A stretch of 64,000 nt of DNA, from assembly GCF_001296045.1 (NCBI RefSeq), contig NZ_LJHS01000045.1:62001-126000 (forward strand), given 5' to 3'. Below, piece after piece: positions 42,296-51,574 of this stretch (within the stretch, counting starts at the first letter, position 1; each line of letters begins with the position of its first letter). The notes beneath the pieces were generated by a model. The model did not search any database and was not told where the DNA came from. It worked only from the letters and a program-made list of their open reading frames with translations. The position numbers and the translations under genes were made by a program. Source of the DNA: Rhizobium sp. AAP43 (GTDB lineage: Bacteria; Pseudomonadota; Alphaproteobacteria; Rhizobiales; Rhizobiaceae).

Positions 42296-43750
42296 ATGCC
42301 CGCATCCAATCCCTCTGAAAAGATCCTGATTCTCTGGTTCCGCAAGGATCTGAGACTGGCCGACAATGCAGCCCTCTCGACCGCCGTCGACGAGGGCTTT
42401 CGTATTCTGCCCGTCTACATCCGCGAACCCGGGTCGGCCGGCACCGGCCCCTTGGGGGCCGCACAAGCCTGGTGGCTGCATCATTCGCTCACCGCCCTTG
42501 CCGCGAGCCTGGAGACGCTCGGCGCGAGGCTTGTATTGCGCTCAGGTCCGGCCGACAGCGTTCTTTCATCACTGATTGCGGAAACCGGGGCCAGCGCCGT
42601 CTTCTGGAACCGCCGCTACGATCCGCGAGGAATCGTAATCGACCGCGCGATCAAGGCCGAGCTTTCCGAACGCGGCCTCGAGCTGCGCAGCTTTGCCGGC
42701 CAGATCCTGCATGAACCGACCAAGTTGAAAACCGGGGCCGGCGGACATTTCCGCGTCTACACACCCTTCTGGCGAGCGCTGGATGGATCAGGCGAGCCAG
42801 CGGAACCAATCCCCGCGCCAAAAGCGCTTTCTGCACCGGCGGACTGGCCAGAGAGCGAAGCGCTCGAGCGCTGGGCTCTGTTGCCGACCAAACCCGACTG
42901 GGCTGCCCCCTTCAATGACGTATGGACACCGGGTGAGGCTGGCGCGCATCATCGTCTAGACGCTTTCATCAAGACGGGCCTCAAGGGCTATCGTGAACGC
43001 CGCGACTTTGCCGCTGAGCCGCATGTCTCGATGCTCTCACCGCACCTGGCGCTCGGCGAAATCTCGCCAGCGTCCGTCTGGCAGGCAACGCGCGGCCTTT
43101 CCGACGACTATTCGAGCGAAGACACCATCCATTTCCGCAAGGAACTGGTCTGGCGCGATTTCTCCTACCACCTGCTCTTCCACTTCCCCGATCTCGCGAC
43201 CAGGAACTGGAACGCCAAGTTCGATGCCTTCCCCTGGCAGGATGCACCAGACCTGCTTCAAAAATGGCAGAAGGGTGAGACAGGCTACCCGATCGTCGAT
43301 GCCGGCATGCGCCAGCTCTGGCAGACCGGCTTCATGCACAACCGCGTGCGCATGATTGTCGCCTCGTTCCTGATCAAGGACCTTTTGATCGACTGGCGCG
43401 AAGGCGAGCGCTGGTTCCGCGACACGCTCGTCGATGCCGACCCGGCCTCGAATGCCGCCAGCTGGCAATGGGTCGCCGGCTCTGGCGCCGACGCCGCGCC
43501 CTTCTTCCGCATTTTCAACCCGATCACCCAGGGCGAGAAATTCGACCCCGAGGGCATTTACGTCCGCCGATTCGTGCCGGAACTGAAGGCGATGCCGAAC
43601 AAATTCGTCCACCGCCCGTTTGACGCACCGCTAACGGTGCTCAGGGACGCAGGGGTCAGCCTCGGCAAGACCTATCCGGCACCGATTGTGGATCACAGCA
43701 AGGCCAGGGACGCGGCGATGGCGGCGTTTCAGAAGCTGAGGGCGGAGTGA
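42296..43750 (+). CDS. phrA: Deoxyribodipyrimidine photolyase (cryptochrome/photolyase family)
   Basis: A 484-residue flavoprotein that repairs cyclobutane pyrimidine dimers with light. The N-terminal antenna domain begins ILILWFRKDLRLADN; the FAD domain has RETGYPIVDAGMRQLW-type sequence (GETGYPIVDAGMRQLWQTG, about 326-344), HNRVRMIVASFLIKDLLIDW and the Trp-rich RWFRDTLVDADPASNAASWQW (about 380-402). These fit the class I CPD photolyases. Monocistronic. Confidence 0.93.
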   Translation: MPASNPSEKILILWFRKDLRLADNAALSTAVDEGFRILPVYIREPGSAGTGPLGAAQAWWLHHSLTALAASLETLGARLVLRSGPADSVLSSLIAETGASAVFWNRRYDPRGIVIDRAIKAELSERGLELRSFAGQILHEPTKLKTGAGGHFRVYTPFWRALDGSGEPAEPIPAPKALSAPADWPESEALERWALLPTKPDWAAPFNDVWTPGEAGAHHRLDAFIKTGLKGYRERRDFAAEPHVSMLSPHLALGEISPASVWQATRGLSDDYSSEDTIHFRKELVWRDFSYHLLFHFPDLATRNWNAKFDAFPWQDAPDLLQKWQKGETGYPIVDAGMRQLWQTGFMHNRVRMIVASFLIKDLLIDWREGERWFRDTLVDADPASNAASWQWVAGSGADAAPFFRIFNPITQGEKFDPEGIYVRRFVPELKAMPNKFVHRPFDAPLTVLRDAGVSLGKTYPAPIVDHSKARDAAMAAFQKLRAE

Positions 43751-43856
43751 GCTGAGATCACCAATTGAAATCAAAAGTTGCACGAGGGGAGCCATGGCGA
43801 CCCGCAGAGACCCATGTTAACGGTTTGCAAGCTCATAACCCGCTGCGGGCATCCCA

Positions 43857-44762
43857 ATGACGATATCACTCCACCGCTGGTTTATGGTCGCCGGCACATT
43901 CCTGATCCCAGCCGTTGTAGCCAGCATCTTTTCCTTGCGCCAACCCAACGAGGAAACGGAAGACTTCACGCGTTTCTTCATCAGCGCGGTCGCAGATGGC
44001 GAGAACGACGACAATCGGATGGTCACCCGTTGGGGCAATCCTCTCCACGTCTGCGTGGTCGGCACCCCGTCGGAGGCAAGCAGATTTCGCGTTCAGCGCT
44101 TTTTGTCGTTGATACGAACCAGCACCGCTTTGGACATCGAGGAGACCTTTCACGACAATGTCACAGCCTGTTCCAGTCTCACCTTCCTCCATGTGCATAT
44201 TCATGCAGGTGGCTATGAAGCGAAACTAAAAATAATCGAAGATATCTCCTTCATTGCCAGCAAGGTTGGCGCGACCAAGCCCATTGACATTCCCATGGAC
44301 ACGAATGGCATGGGCGTCATTTTCGCAAATGATCGGCAAGAACCCTTTGCCTATGCCGCGATGTCGGAATTTGGTGGCGGGAAGACCGCTGAGGACGAGA
44401 TCATCGCCAACAATGTCATTCAGCAAGAGATTCTCCAGATCCTCCTAGCCGCAAAAGACATAAAGGTAACGTTCAAGCCGCGATCCCTGATCCAAGAGCG
44501 CTGGCGGCGCGAGATAGGCGCGGAAGAGCTCGCCGAAAGCACGTCTGCAAAACGGCAATGGATGGCAGATAACGTGAAGAATATCTGCCTCTACGATTTG
44601 ATCGCACTCAAAACACTGTTTTCGCGAGATACGTTTCGGTTCGACGGCACGCTCGGCGCCTATAAGAAGCACATAAGCGAGAAGTTTGACCTTATGCAAC
44701 GCGAAGCCAGACAGACCCTTGCTGACCCCTATTATCAATCTCTGATACGCGAGCCGTGCTGA
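43857..44762 (+). CDS. Unrecognised protein with an N-terminal membrane segment
   Basis: A 301-residue protein. An N-terminal hydrophobic stretch (WFMVAGTFLIPAVVASIFSL, about 8-27) is a signal anchor; the rest is soluble, with NPLHVCVVGTPSEASRFRVQRFLSLI (about 61-86), LHVHIHAGGY and a Lys/Arg-rich C-terminal helical part. It may be distantly related to the secreted DUF2927 proteins, but I cannot confirm that. The region looks less GC-rich than its neighbours. The ribosome site is weak. Its 3' end overlaps the convergent membrane gene by 28 nt. Confidence 0.62.
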   Translation: MTISLHRWFMVAGTFLIPAVVASIFSLRQPNEETEDFTRFFISAVADGENDDNRMVTRWGNPLHVCVVGTPSEASRFRVQRFLSLIRTSTALDIEETFHDNVTACSSLTFLHVHIHAGGYEAKLKIIEDISFIASKVGATKPIDIPMDTNGMGVIFANDRQEPFAYAAMSEFGGGKTAEDEIIANNVIQQEILQILLAAKDIKVTFKPRSLIQERWRREIGAEELAESTSAKRQWMADNVKNICLYDLIALKTLFSRDTFRFDGTLGAYKKHISEKFDLMQREARQTLADPYYQSLIREPC

Positions 44763-45130
44763 ACGCTGGCAGGTCGCCGCAGAAGGCGTTGCGTGCCGTA
44801 GAGAAGCCATCCCAGCAATTGACCAAGGAACAGGATGGTCAGCAGCCCGACCAGCAGCATCGTAATGGTCGTGACCTGATCCTGGCTCAGGCGACCGAAT
44901 GTCGGCACTTCGCGCAACTGGTTGGCCAGCCAGACCACGCTGACGCTCCAGCGGCAGCCCCAGCCTGTGCAGGCCGATTGAAGGCTTGGGACAAAGGTGA
45001 CCAGCCACGCGACAGAGACCAGGGCTGCACTTCGCCAGGAATACTGGCGAGTGACCAAGTCCCTCTGGATCTGAAGCCCCCTGGCGATCACCAGGAATAC
45101 ACATGCCATAAGCGAAAGAAGGAATATCAT
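44735..45130 (-). CDS. Small integral membrane protein of unknown function
   Basis: A 131-residue protein with three predicted membrane helices (about 1-17, 31-50, 88-110) and a basic C-terminus. AGGA lies 8 nt before the ATG. Its last codons overlap the end of the unrecognised gene on the other strand. Function unknown. Confidence 0.58.
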   Translation of the reverse strand: MIFLLSLMACVFLVIARGLQIQRDLVTRQYSWRSAALVSVAWLVTFVPSLQSACTGWGCRWSVSVVWLANQLREVPTFGRLSQDQVTTITMLLVGLLTILFLGQLLGWLLYGTQRLLRRPASVQHGSRIRD

Positions 45131-45293
45131 GGGGACATCCTGACTGACGTGTGAGCCCTCAGGTTACGCCCGGATTCCAACCTTCCTCTTAATCAAACCC
45201 TTAAAAATTTAGGGAATTACTTAATCGCATTCCCGATGCTGAATTCAGGTATAGGCAGCTGTCGCCTGTCAGTCAGCATAACAACCAGCTCCC

Positions 45294-45908
45294 TCAATAC
45301 CCCGGCACCGGCCCATTCGGATTGCGCCGGAAGGCTTCGATATCCCGTTCGATCGCATAGAGATCGAATTCGAGATCGGCGATCTCGCGCTCGGCGCGGC
45401 GGATGTCGCGCTCCAGACGGTCGATCTCGTCGCGCAGGGTGCGGCGCATCTTGCCGTCCTCGGTCCGCTTGATCGCTTCGTAATTGCGGTCGATCTGCAT
45501 GTCCTTGAACGATACATCGCTCTTCAGCGAGGAGATGCGCGAGCGGGCGCGGTAGGCCTGCTGGCCAAGGCCATAGCCGCGCAGGAAGCCGGTGCTCGTC
45601 TCAGACGGGCACACATTGTAATAGGCGTCGCCCGCCTCGCCGCGGCTGAGGCCATTCAGCGGCGTGCAATAACGGGTCAGGCCAACCTGATAGCCCTGAT
45701 ACCATGTGGTCTGGTCCGGCACGACATTGATGCGGGCGCAGGATTTGACATGGGCGGCGAAGCGCTCCTGCGGATTTTCACCCGCCCCGCCATCCGCCTG
45801 GCCGATGACAGACCAATCGGCGGCCGCACACTCTTCCTTCGACATGGAGTTGCACGAAGATAGCGCGGCCAGGGCGATGCCGACTGCCGCCCAGAGATAG
45901 ATACGCAT
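45294..45908 (-). CDS. DUF2799 lipoprotein
   Basis: A 204-residue lipoprotein: signal peptide ending ALSSC (lipobox, Cys about 19), then ADWSVIGQADG and a repeated YQ/GL pattern (WYQGYQVGLTRYCTP, GFLRGYGLGQQAY) typical of DUF2799, and a C-terminal Arg/Glu-rich coiled coil (about 140-195). The start at 45908 has GGGGGG upstream. Probably anchored in the envelope; role unknown. Confidence 0.82.
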   Translation of the reverse strand: MRIYLWAAVGIALAALSSCNSMSKEECAAADWSVIGQADGGAGENPQERFAAHVKSCARINVVPDQTTWYQGYQVGLTRYCTPLNGLSRGEAGDAYYNVCPSETSTGFLRGYGLGQQAYRARSRISSLKSDVSFKDMQIDRNYEAIKRTEDGKMRRTLRDEIDRLERDIRRAEREIADLEFDLYAIERDIEAFRRNPNGPVPGY

Positions 45909-46287
45909 GCTGCCCCCCCAAATTGACCTCAAGCCTTGGCTGGCAACCATAGCGGGTCGCCGCATCTCATCCAAGCGCGCGGAGAGGGCCTTGCACAGAC
46001 GTTCCTATGGAAGCGATGAGTGCTCCCTAAATTGGCCCGTGTCGATCCGTCGTTTCGGCTCTTCGACACCACGACCGGTGGTGAAGCAGATGGTTTTTCC
46101 CTCGCCCCGCCCACGCACGAAAAGCCATTCCTTGCCTTCTTTCGCCGTCGCGCCGAAAAGACCTGTTCACACGTTGCAACCCCGGCCCATCATATTCTTG
46201 TCCATACAGACGAAATCTCTGGCCCCGGTGGTTTTCTTACCCGCGCATTTGGTTCTAGTGTCCGCGTCAGACGAAAAGGCAGGCATC
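45909..46287. other. Gene-free spacer between the DUF2799 gene and cysK
   Basis: A 379-nt divergent promoter region. The cysK frame stays open back to 45907, but this stretch has no resemblance to cysteine synthase and no start with a good ribosome site. I see no riboswitch-like structure or strong palindrome. Confidence 0.55.
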
Positions 46288-47325
46288 ATGGCATTTCATC
46301 CCTCGGTTCTCGAAGCGATCGGCAATACCCCGCTCATCCGGCTGAAGGGCGCCTCGCAGGCGACCGGCTGCACGATCCTCGGCAAGGCCGAATTCCTCAA
46401 TCCCGGCCAGTCGGTCAAGGATCGCGCTGCCCTCTTCATCATCCGGGATGCCGAGCGGCGCGGGTTGCTTCGTCCCGGCGGCGTGATCGTCGAGGGCACG
46501 GCCGGCAATACCGGCATCGGGCTGACACTGGTGGCCAAGGCGCTTGGCTATCGCACCGTGATCGTCATTCCGGAAACCCAGAGCCAGGAGAAGAAGGATG
46601 CGCTGAAGCTGCTCGGCGCAGAACTCGTCGAAGTGCCGGCGGTGCCTTACAAGAACCCGAACAACTACGTGAAGATCTCCGGACGGCTCGCTGCCCAGCT
46701 TGCCAAGACCGAGCCCAATGGTGCGATCTGGGCCAACCAGTTCGACAATACTGTCAATCGCGATGCGCATATCGAAACGACGGCGCGCGAGATCTTCGAG
46801 CAGACCGGCGGCGCGGTCGACGGCTTTATCTGCGCAGTCGGCTCGGGCGGCACGCTTGCCGGCACCGGCATCGGTCTTCGCAACAGAAAGCCCGGCGTCA
46901 AGATCGGCATTGCCGATCCGGAAGGCGCAGCGCTTTACGAGTATTACAAGAACGGCGAGCTGAAATCGGCAGGCTCCTCGATCACCGAGGGCATCGGCCA
47001 GGGCCGCATCACGGCCAACCTCGAAGGCTTCACGCCTGACTTCGCCTATCAGATCCCCGATTCCGAAGCGCTCGACATTGTCTTCGACCTTGTCGAGAAC
47101 GAAGGCCTTTGCCTCGGCGGCTCCTCCGGCATCAACATTGCCGGCGCCATGCGGCTGGCAAAGGATCTCGGCCCGGGCCATACGATCGTGACGATCCTGT
47201 GCGACTATGGCAATCGCTACCAGTCGAAACTGTTCAACCCGGATTTCCTGCGCTCCAAGGGTCTGCCGATCCCGACCTGGCTCGAAAAGCGCGCCGATTT
47301 CGACCTGCCCTTCGAGACGGCCTGA
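46288..47325 (+). CDS. cysK: Cysteine synthase A (O-acetylserine sulfhydrylase)
   Basis: A 345-residue PLP enzyme that makes cysteine from O-acetylserine and sulfide. The opening IGNTPLIRL, the PLP-lysine motif NPGQSVKDRAAL (about 37-48), EGTAGNTGIGL and the phosphate loop AVGSGGTLAGTG are intact. It is about 25-30 residues longer than E. coli CysK at the C-terminus, as in a subgroup of alphaproteobacterial enzymes. First gene of a cluster with alaX-like (21-nt gap) and the sulfurtransferase-GNAT gene (21-nt gap). Confidence 0.92.
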   Translation: MAFHPSVLEAIGNTPLIRLKGASQATGCTILGKAEFLNPGQSVKDRAALFIIRDAERRGLLRPGGVIVEGTAGNTGIGLTLVAKALGYRTVIVIPETQSQEKKDALKLLGAELVEVPAVPYKNPNNYVKISGRLAAQLAKTEPNGAIWANQFDNTVNRDAHIETTAREIFEQTGGAVDGFICAVGSGGTLAGTGIGLRNRKPGVKIGIADPEGAALYEYYKNGELKSAGSSITEGIGQGRITANLEGFTPDFAYQIPDSEALDIVFDLVENEGLCLGGSSGINIAGAMRLAKDLGPGHTIVTILCDYGNRYQSKLFNPDFLRSKGLPIPTWLEKRADFDLPFETA

Positions 47326-47346
47326 TCCTCATCCGAAAGCATTGCC

Positions 47347-48084
47347 ATGACCACCATCGCCCTTTACCGCGACGATTTCTATCTGGCGACAGCGGAGGCG
47401 GTGGTCACAGCGGTGCATGAGGATGGCGCGATCGAGCTGGACCAGACCTGCTTTTATGCCGCGTCGGGCGGCCAGCCCGGCGATACCGGTTTCTTCGAGC
47501 GCGAGGATGGCAGCCGCATCCAGCTTTCCGAAACGCGCCATGGGGCCAGCAAGGATGTGATCCTCCACCGTCCGGCCGATGGCGAGCCCCTGCCCTCGCC
47601 TGGCGAAAATCTCGTGCTGCATGTCGACTGGCCACGCCGCTACAAGCTGATGCGCATGCACACCGCCTGCCATCTTCTCTCCGTCGCCTGCCCCTATCCG
47701 ATCACAGGAGCTGCCGTTGGCGAGGAGGAGAGCCGCGTCGATTTCGACATGTCGGAGACGATTGACAAGGATCAGGTGACGGCAGACCTGATGAAACTCG
47801 TCGGCCAAAACCACCCCGTTTATCTACAGTGGATCACCGACGAACAGCTCGCGGCCAATCCGGGAATCGTCAAGTCGAAGAATGTCCGCCCGCCGGTCGG
47901 CCTCGGCCGCGTTAGCCTTGTCTGCATCGGGGAAAACTCCGCCGTTGACAGCCAGCCCTGCGGGGGCACACATGTTTCCGAGACCCAGGAGGTCGGCGCG
48001 ATTCATATCGCCAAGATTGAAAAGAAGGGCAAGGAGAACCGCCGGTTCCGCATTCGCTTTGGAGCCCCGGACGCTTCTGCCTGA
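47347..48084 (+). CDS. Alanyl-tRNA editing protein (AlaX-like)
   Basis: A 245-residue stand-alone editing domain related to AlaRS, expected to hydrolyse mischarged Ser-tRNA-Ala (or Gly-tRNA-Ala). The zinc site is HTACH (about 102-106) plus QPCGGTHV (about 205-212), and the N-terminal FYAASGGQPGDTGFF is diagnostic. Placed between cysK and a sulfurtransferase, probably in one transcript, suggesting a link with serine/cysteine pools; that link is inference. Confidence 0.9.
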   Translation: MTTIALYRDDFYLATAEAVVTAVHEDGAIELDQTCFYAASGGQPGDTGFFEREDGSRIQLSETRHGASKDVILHRPADGEPLPSPGENLVLHVDWPRRYKLMRMHTACHLLSVACPYPITGAAVGEEESRVDFDMSETIDKDQVTADLMKLVGQNHPVYLQWITDEQLAANPGIVKSKNVRPPVGLGRVSLVCIGENSAVDSQPCGGTHVSETQEVGAIHIAKIEKKGKENRRFRIRFGAPDASA

Positions 48085-48105
48085 TAGAAGATACGGGAGA
48101 AGTGC

Positions 48106-49533
48106 ATGTCCGGTGAGAAAAGCCGTTTCGTCGTGTCGGCGGATTGGGTCGAAAAGAACCTCGGATCTCCCGAATTCAAGCTTGTCGACGCATCCTGGTA
48201 TCTGCCCGCCCACGGCCGCAATGGTGCGGCCGAATATGCAAGCGGCCACATTCCGGGTGCCGTCTTCTTCGATCAGGACGTGATTGCCGATACGACCACC
48301 GGCCTTCCCCATTCGCTCCCCTCGCCATCCTTCTTTGCCCAGGCCGTCGGTCAGCTCGGCATTTCCGCCGAGGATACGATTGTCGTCTATGATGGCCCCG
48401 GCTTCTTCTCCGCGCCCCGAGTCTGGTGGATGTTCCGCGTCATGGGGGCGCGCCGCGTCTACGTGCTTGACGGCGGCTTCGACGGCTGGAAGACGGAAGG
48501 CCGCCCTGTTGAAACCGACCTGCCGGAACCGGCGCCTGTCACCTTCGAAGCAAAGTTCGACCGGGCGAAACTCACGTCCTTCGATCAGATGTCGGCAATT
48601 GCCGACAGTGGCGAAAAGCAGATTGCCGATGCGCGTCCTGCTGGCCGCTTTACCGGCGAGGAGCCGGAACCCCGCGCCGGCATGCGCTCGGGCCATATGC
48701 CGGCCGCACGCAGCGTGCCGGCCGCCTCGCTGTCGGAAAACGGCCGCCTGAAGGATCTCGCCACGCTGCGCTCGATCTTCACCAGCGCCGGCATCGACCT
48801 CAACAATCCGGTGGTCACAAGTTGCGGCTCGGGCGTGACGGCAGCGGTCGTGACGCTGGCACTGGAAAGCCTCGGCCATACCGACAATTCGCTCTATGAC
48901 GGCTCCTGGTCGGAATGGGGGTCCAAGGCCGACACGCCGGTGGCGACAGGCGCTGCCGATCAACTCGCGTCGAAAACCTCCGGCCCGTTCACGGCACATG
49001 TGACGAAGCTCGAAATGACCGCGCCGCCAAAGTCGAGCCTGCCGGTGCCGGTCAATATTCAGACGGCAATCATGCGCACGCATGAAATCCCGCTGTCCTT
49101 CTATCGCTTCCTGCACCGCCAGGTTGGCGCGCGCTGGCATTGGTATGAGCGTCTGCGCCTGCCGGATGCCCAACTGAAGGCGCTCATCCACGCGCCGAAA
49201 GTGTCGATCTCGGTGCTCTACGTCAACGGTGCGCCGGCCGGCTTCTTCGAGCTATCGCAGGAGACGGACGATCTCGTCGAACTCTCCTATTTCGGCCTCT
49301 TCGAGCATGCGCTCGGCCTTGGCATCGGCAAGTGGTTCCTGCTGCAATGTCTCTATGCGGCCTGGGCCACCAATCCGAAGAAGGTCACAGTCACGACCAA
49401 TTCGCTCGATCATCCCCGCGCGTTGCAGCTTTACCAGCAGTTCGGCTTCTCGCCGGTCTCAACCTATAATGCGCTCGTCGACCCGATCAGCGAGGCGGAA
49501 CTCACGGCGCTCGTGGTGCGTGGCAGCCTGTAG
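48106..49533 (+). CDS. sseA: 3-mercaptopyruvate sulfurtransferase fused to a GNAT acetyltransferase domain
   Basis: A 475-residue fusion. Residues about 1-290 are a two-rhodanese sulfurtransferase: LVDASWYLPAHGRN, VYDGPGFFSAPRVWWMF, and the active loop SCGSGVTA (Cys240). From about 304 to 475 is a GNAT-like domain with YERLRLPDAQLKAL, PAGFFELSQ and the terminal DHPRALQLYQQFGF. An in-frame ATG (49015, MTAPPKSS) marks where a separate acetyltransferase gene would begin, so this looks like a fusion of two genes usually adjacent. No stop codon intervenes. Confidence 0.88.
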   Translation: MSGEKSRFVVSADWVEKNLGSPEFKLVDASWYLPAHGRNGAAEYASGHIPGAVFFDQDVIADTTTGLPHSLPSPSFFAQAVGQLGISAEDTIVVYDGPGFFSAPRVWWMFRVMGARRVYVLDGGFDGWKTEGRPVETDLPEPAPVTFEAKFDRAKLTSFDQMSAIADSGEKQIADARPAGRFTGEEPEPRAGMRSGHMPAARSVPAASLSENGRLKDLATLRSIFTSAGIDLNNPVVTSCGSGVTAAVVTLALESLGHTDNSLYDGSWSEWGSKADTPVATGAADQLASKTSGPFTAHVTKLEMTAPPKSSLPVPVNIQTAIMRTHEIPLSFYRFLHRQVGARWHWYERLRLPDAQLKALIHAPKVSISVLYVNGAPAGFFELSQETDDLVELSYFGLFEHALGLGIGKWFLLQCLYAAWATNPKKVTVTTNSLDHPRALQLYQQFGFSPVSTYNALVDPISEAELTALVVRGSL

Positions 49534-49573
49534 AGCCGTCCTCATACGCGCGGAATGATAGGGCATCCAGGCA

Positions 49574-50509
49574 TCACGTAACGAGAATGCCTTCACGTTG
49601 CGCAATGCCGATGGTTGCGCGCATGCCGCTGTTGAACTCGAGATAGTCAGCCTCGATCCCGTCGCTGAAGATAACACCGTTCTCCGGCATTTCGGAGAGG
49701 ACTTCGAGCGGCCCATCGGAACCGAAGCGCCCGAGCACGAGCGAGGCTCGGGTCGTGCGGCTCGGAAAGGGCTCACGCACGGTGAAGTGCAGTTCAGGGG
49801 CATTGCGGGCAAAGGCACCATCCGGCAGGTCGCCGTCCAGCCCGCCAAGTTCCGACAGACCGGCTGCCATGCCCGCATAGATGCTGCGCAGCCAGCCGGT
49901 CGAGCCAAGGCCGGTCGAGACGATGATGCCGCTGGAAGACTGGCGCTCGGATCGCTCCCCCAGGGTCAGCACATAGCGCGCAGAGACATGGCTCTTCGGG
50001 CCAATGAAGAGATCGTTGACGGCCAGCAGCGAAGCGCCGTTGTTCAGCCGCGCCTCGGCCATGGTCACCGTATCCAGCATCCGTCTGCCGGCCAGCAGGT
50101 CCGGCATCAGGCGTCCGAGATCCTTGGGCACGAATGGCAGCAATACGCCGTCCCAGCGCGCGGGATCAGGATTGACGCCGATGACCGGCTGCCCGTCGAG
50201 ATATTTCAGCGTATTGGCCACCAGTCCGTCCTGGCCAAGCACGACGACGATATCGTCGCCGCCAAAGACGAAATTGGGCAGATAGCGCCGATCGAGCTTC
50301 TGAACCCGCAGCCGCTGGCGAAGTGCGGCCTCTGCCTCGGCAACGGCCTGGGCATAGTGTTCATGCTCAGTGAGATAGTCGCCGTAGTCGGCGCCGAGAT
50401 GTTCGAGGTAGAAGCGCGCCTGCTGGCGGGTGTTGAAGCGGCGGGTGAGCTCCTCCAGCCGCGTCTCCCTGACCACCATGACCGCCTTGCGGTCGGTATC
50501 CTTGCTCAT
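49574..50509 (-). CDS. Divergent NAD-kinase-like protein
   Basis: A 311-residue protein of the NAD/DAG kinase fold. The usual GGDGT motif reads GQDGL (about 92-96), preceded by GGDDIVVV; GVNPDP replaces the GxNxGxxGF motif; AVNDLFIG stands for the NE motif; STGLGSTGW (about 198-206) matches TPTGSTAY. The catalytic Asp is kept, so activity is possible but substrate choice may differ. Its start overlaps the stop of the upstream SPFH gene by 4 nt. Divergent from an NrtR-type regulator of NAD metabolism, which supports a nicotinamide-nucleotide role. Confidence 0.83.
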   Translation of the reverse strand: MSKDTDRKAVMVVRETRLEELTRRFNTRQQARFYLEHLGADYGDYLTEHEHYAQAVAEAEAALRQRLRVQKLDRRYLPNFVFGGDDIVVVLGQDGLVANTLKYLDGQPVIGVNPDPARWDGVLLPFVPKDLGRLMPDLLAGRRMLDTVTMAEARLNNGASLLAVNDLFIGPKSHVSARYVLTLGERSERQSSSGIIVSTGLGSTGWLRSIYAGMAAGLSELGGLDGDLPDGAFARNAPELHFTVREPFPSRTTRASLVLGRFGSDGPLEVLSEMPENGVIFSDGIEADYLEFNSGMRATIGIAQREGILVT

Positions 50510-51528
50510 CCCCGGCGCTCCGGTGCCTGCATCATCTCGCGCAGAAGGTCTGGCGACATGTTCAACTGGCCGATCTTGCCGGCATTGTCGGCGAGATCGC
50601 GGAAAGCGAGCGCCATCAGCTGCTGCGGGTTCATGCCGACAGAGGCAAGCGCCTGCAGAAGTTTCGGCTCGGCCCCCTCGAAGGCCTTCATCATCCGGTC
50701 AATGCCATAGGCCTTGGCATCGGCTTCGGCGCGCTGGTTGGCGGTTGCCAGTTCGACGAGGTCACGGTTCTGTGCCTCGCGGGCGATCTGGGCGGCCATC
50801 TCGGCGCGCTCGATGTCGATCCGGCGCTCAAGCACGGCACGCTCGGCATCCATGGCCGCTTCACGGACCTGGCGTTTCTTGTTTTCCACCGCCACTTCGG
50901 TGGCAAGCTCGTTCTCCCGGATCGACCGCTCCTGCTCGATGGCCGCATTTCGCCGGGCATAGATGGCCTCGTCTGCGGTCTTCAGCAGCTGCTCGCGGGT
51001 CTCGGCTTCCAGCGCGCGGGCCGTCTCCGGCTTCGGGCGAATGGCCAGGATCGAGAGGCCCACGACATCAATGCCGAGCGAGCCGATGGCGCCGCTTTGT
51101 TTCAGGCTTGCCAGAAGTCCATCGACCAAGCCTTCGCCAGCGCCAAGGGCTGCCCGCAGGTTCAACCCGCGAAGGGCTGCCCGGATTGCAACCTGCACCT
51201 GCTCGCTCAGCAGCAGTTCGATGCTATCAGGGTCGTCAGAAACATAGGCGCCACGCCGGTTGACGGTAAAGTTCAGCATCTCGGCCGCCCGTTCGGGTTC
51301 GACAATCCGATAGGTCGTCTGCCCCTGGATCGTCACCTCCTGGAAGTCCGATGTGGTCTCTTCGAACATGAAAGGTGCGTGTGCGGTGCCGGTCGGGAGA
51401 ATGGCAATCGAACTTACCGGCTCATAGTACCAGAACGACAGGCCAGGTCCCTTTCGGAAAACCTTGCCAGCTTTATGCTGGATGACGAACTGGGTCGGCA
51501 TCGCCTTCAGGTATCTTACTCCGAACAT
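50506..51528 (-). CDS. SPFH/band-7 domain protein
   Basis: A 340-residue SPFH-domain protein (about 1-190) followed by a long charged coiled coil (about 190-280, with REQLLKTADEAIYARRNAA and ENKKRQVREAAMDAER) and a C-terminal helical tail. Unlike typical flotillins it has no clear N-terminal membrane helix, so it is cytoplasmic or peripheral. SPFH proteins form ring or cage scaffolds on membranes. Coupled to the NAD-kinase-like gene by a 4-nt overlap. Confidence 0.85.
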   Translation of the reverse strand: MFGVRYLKAMPTQFVIQHKAGKVFRKGPGLSFWYYEPVSSIAILPTGTAHAPFMFEETTSDFQEVTIQGQTTYRIVEPERAAEMLNFTVNRRGAYVSDDPDSIELLLSEQVQVAIRAALRGLNLRAALGAGEGLVDGLLASLKQSGAIGSLGIDVVGLSILAIRPKPETARALEAETREQLLKTADEAIYARRNAAIEQERSIRENELATEVAVENKKRQVREAAMDAERAVLERRIDIERAEMAAQIAREAQNRDLVELATANQRAEADAKAYGIDRMMKAFEGAEPKLLQALASVGMNPQQLMALAFRDLADNAGKIGQLNMSPDLLREMMQAPERRG

Positions 51529-51574
51529 CGCATTCTCCTTCGCCTGCCTGCGGCCCGATCGGCCACAGCCGTTG

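Noticed and set aside
45907..46287. 127-codon in-frame N-terminal extension of cysK
   Set aside because: No similarity to cysteine synthases; a normal start lies at 46288.
47824..49191. 455-codon minus-strand frame across the alaX-like and sulfurtransferase genes
   Set aside because: Spans two well-supported genes on the other strand; no motif.
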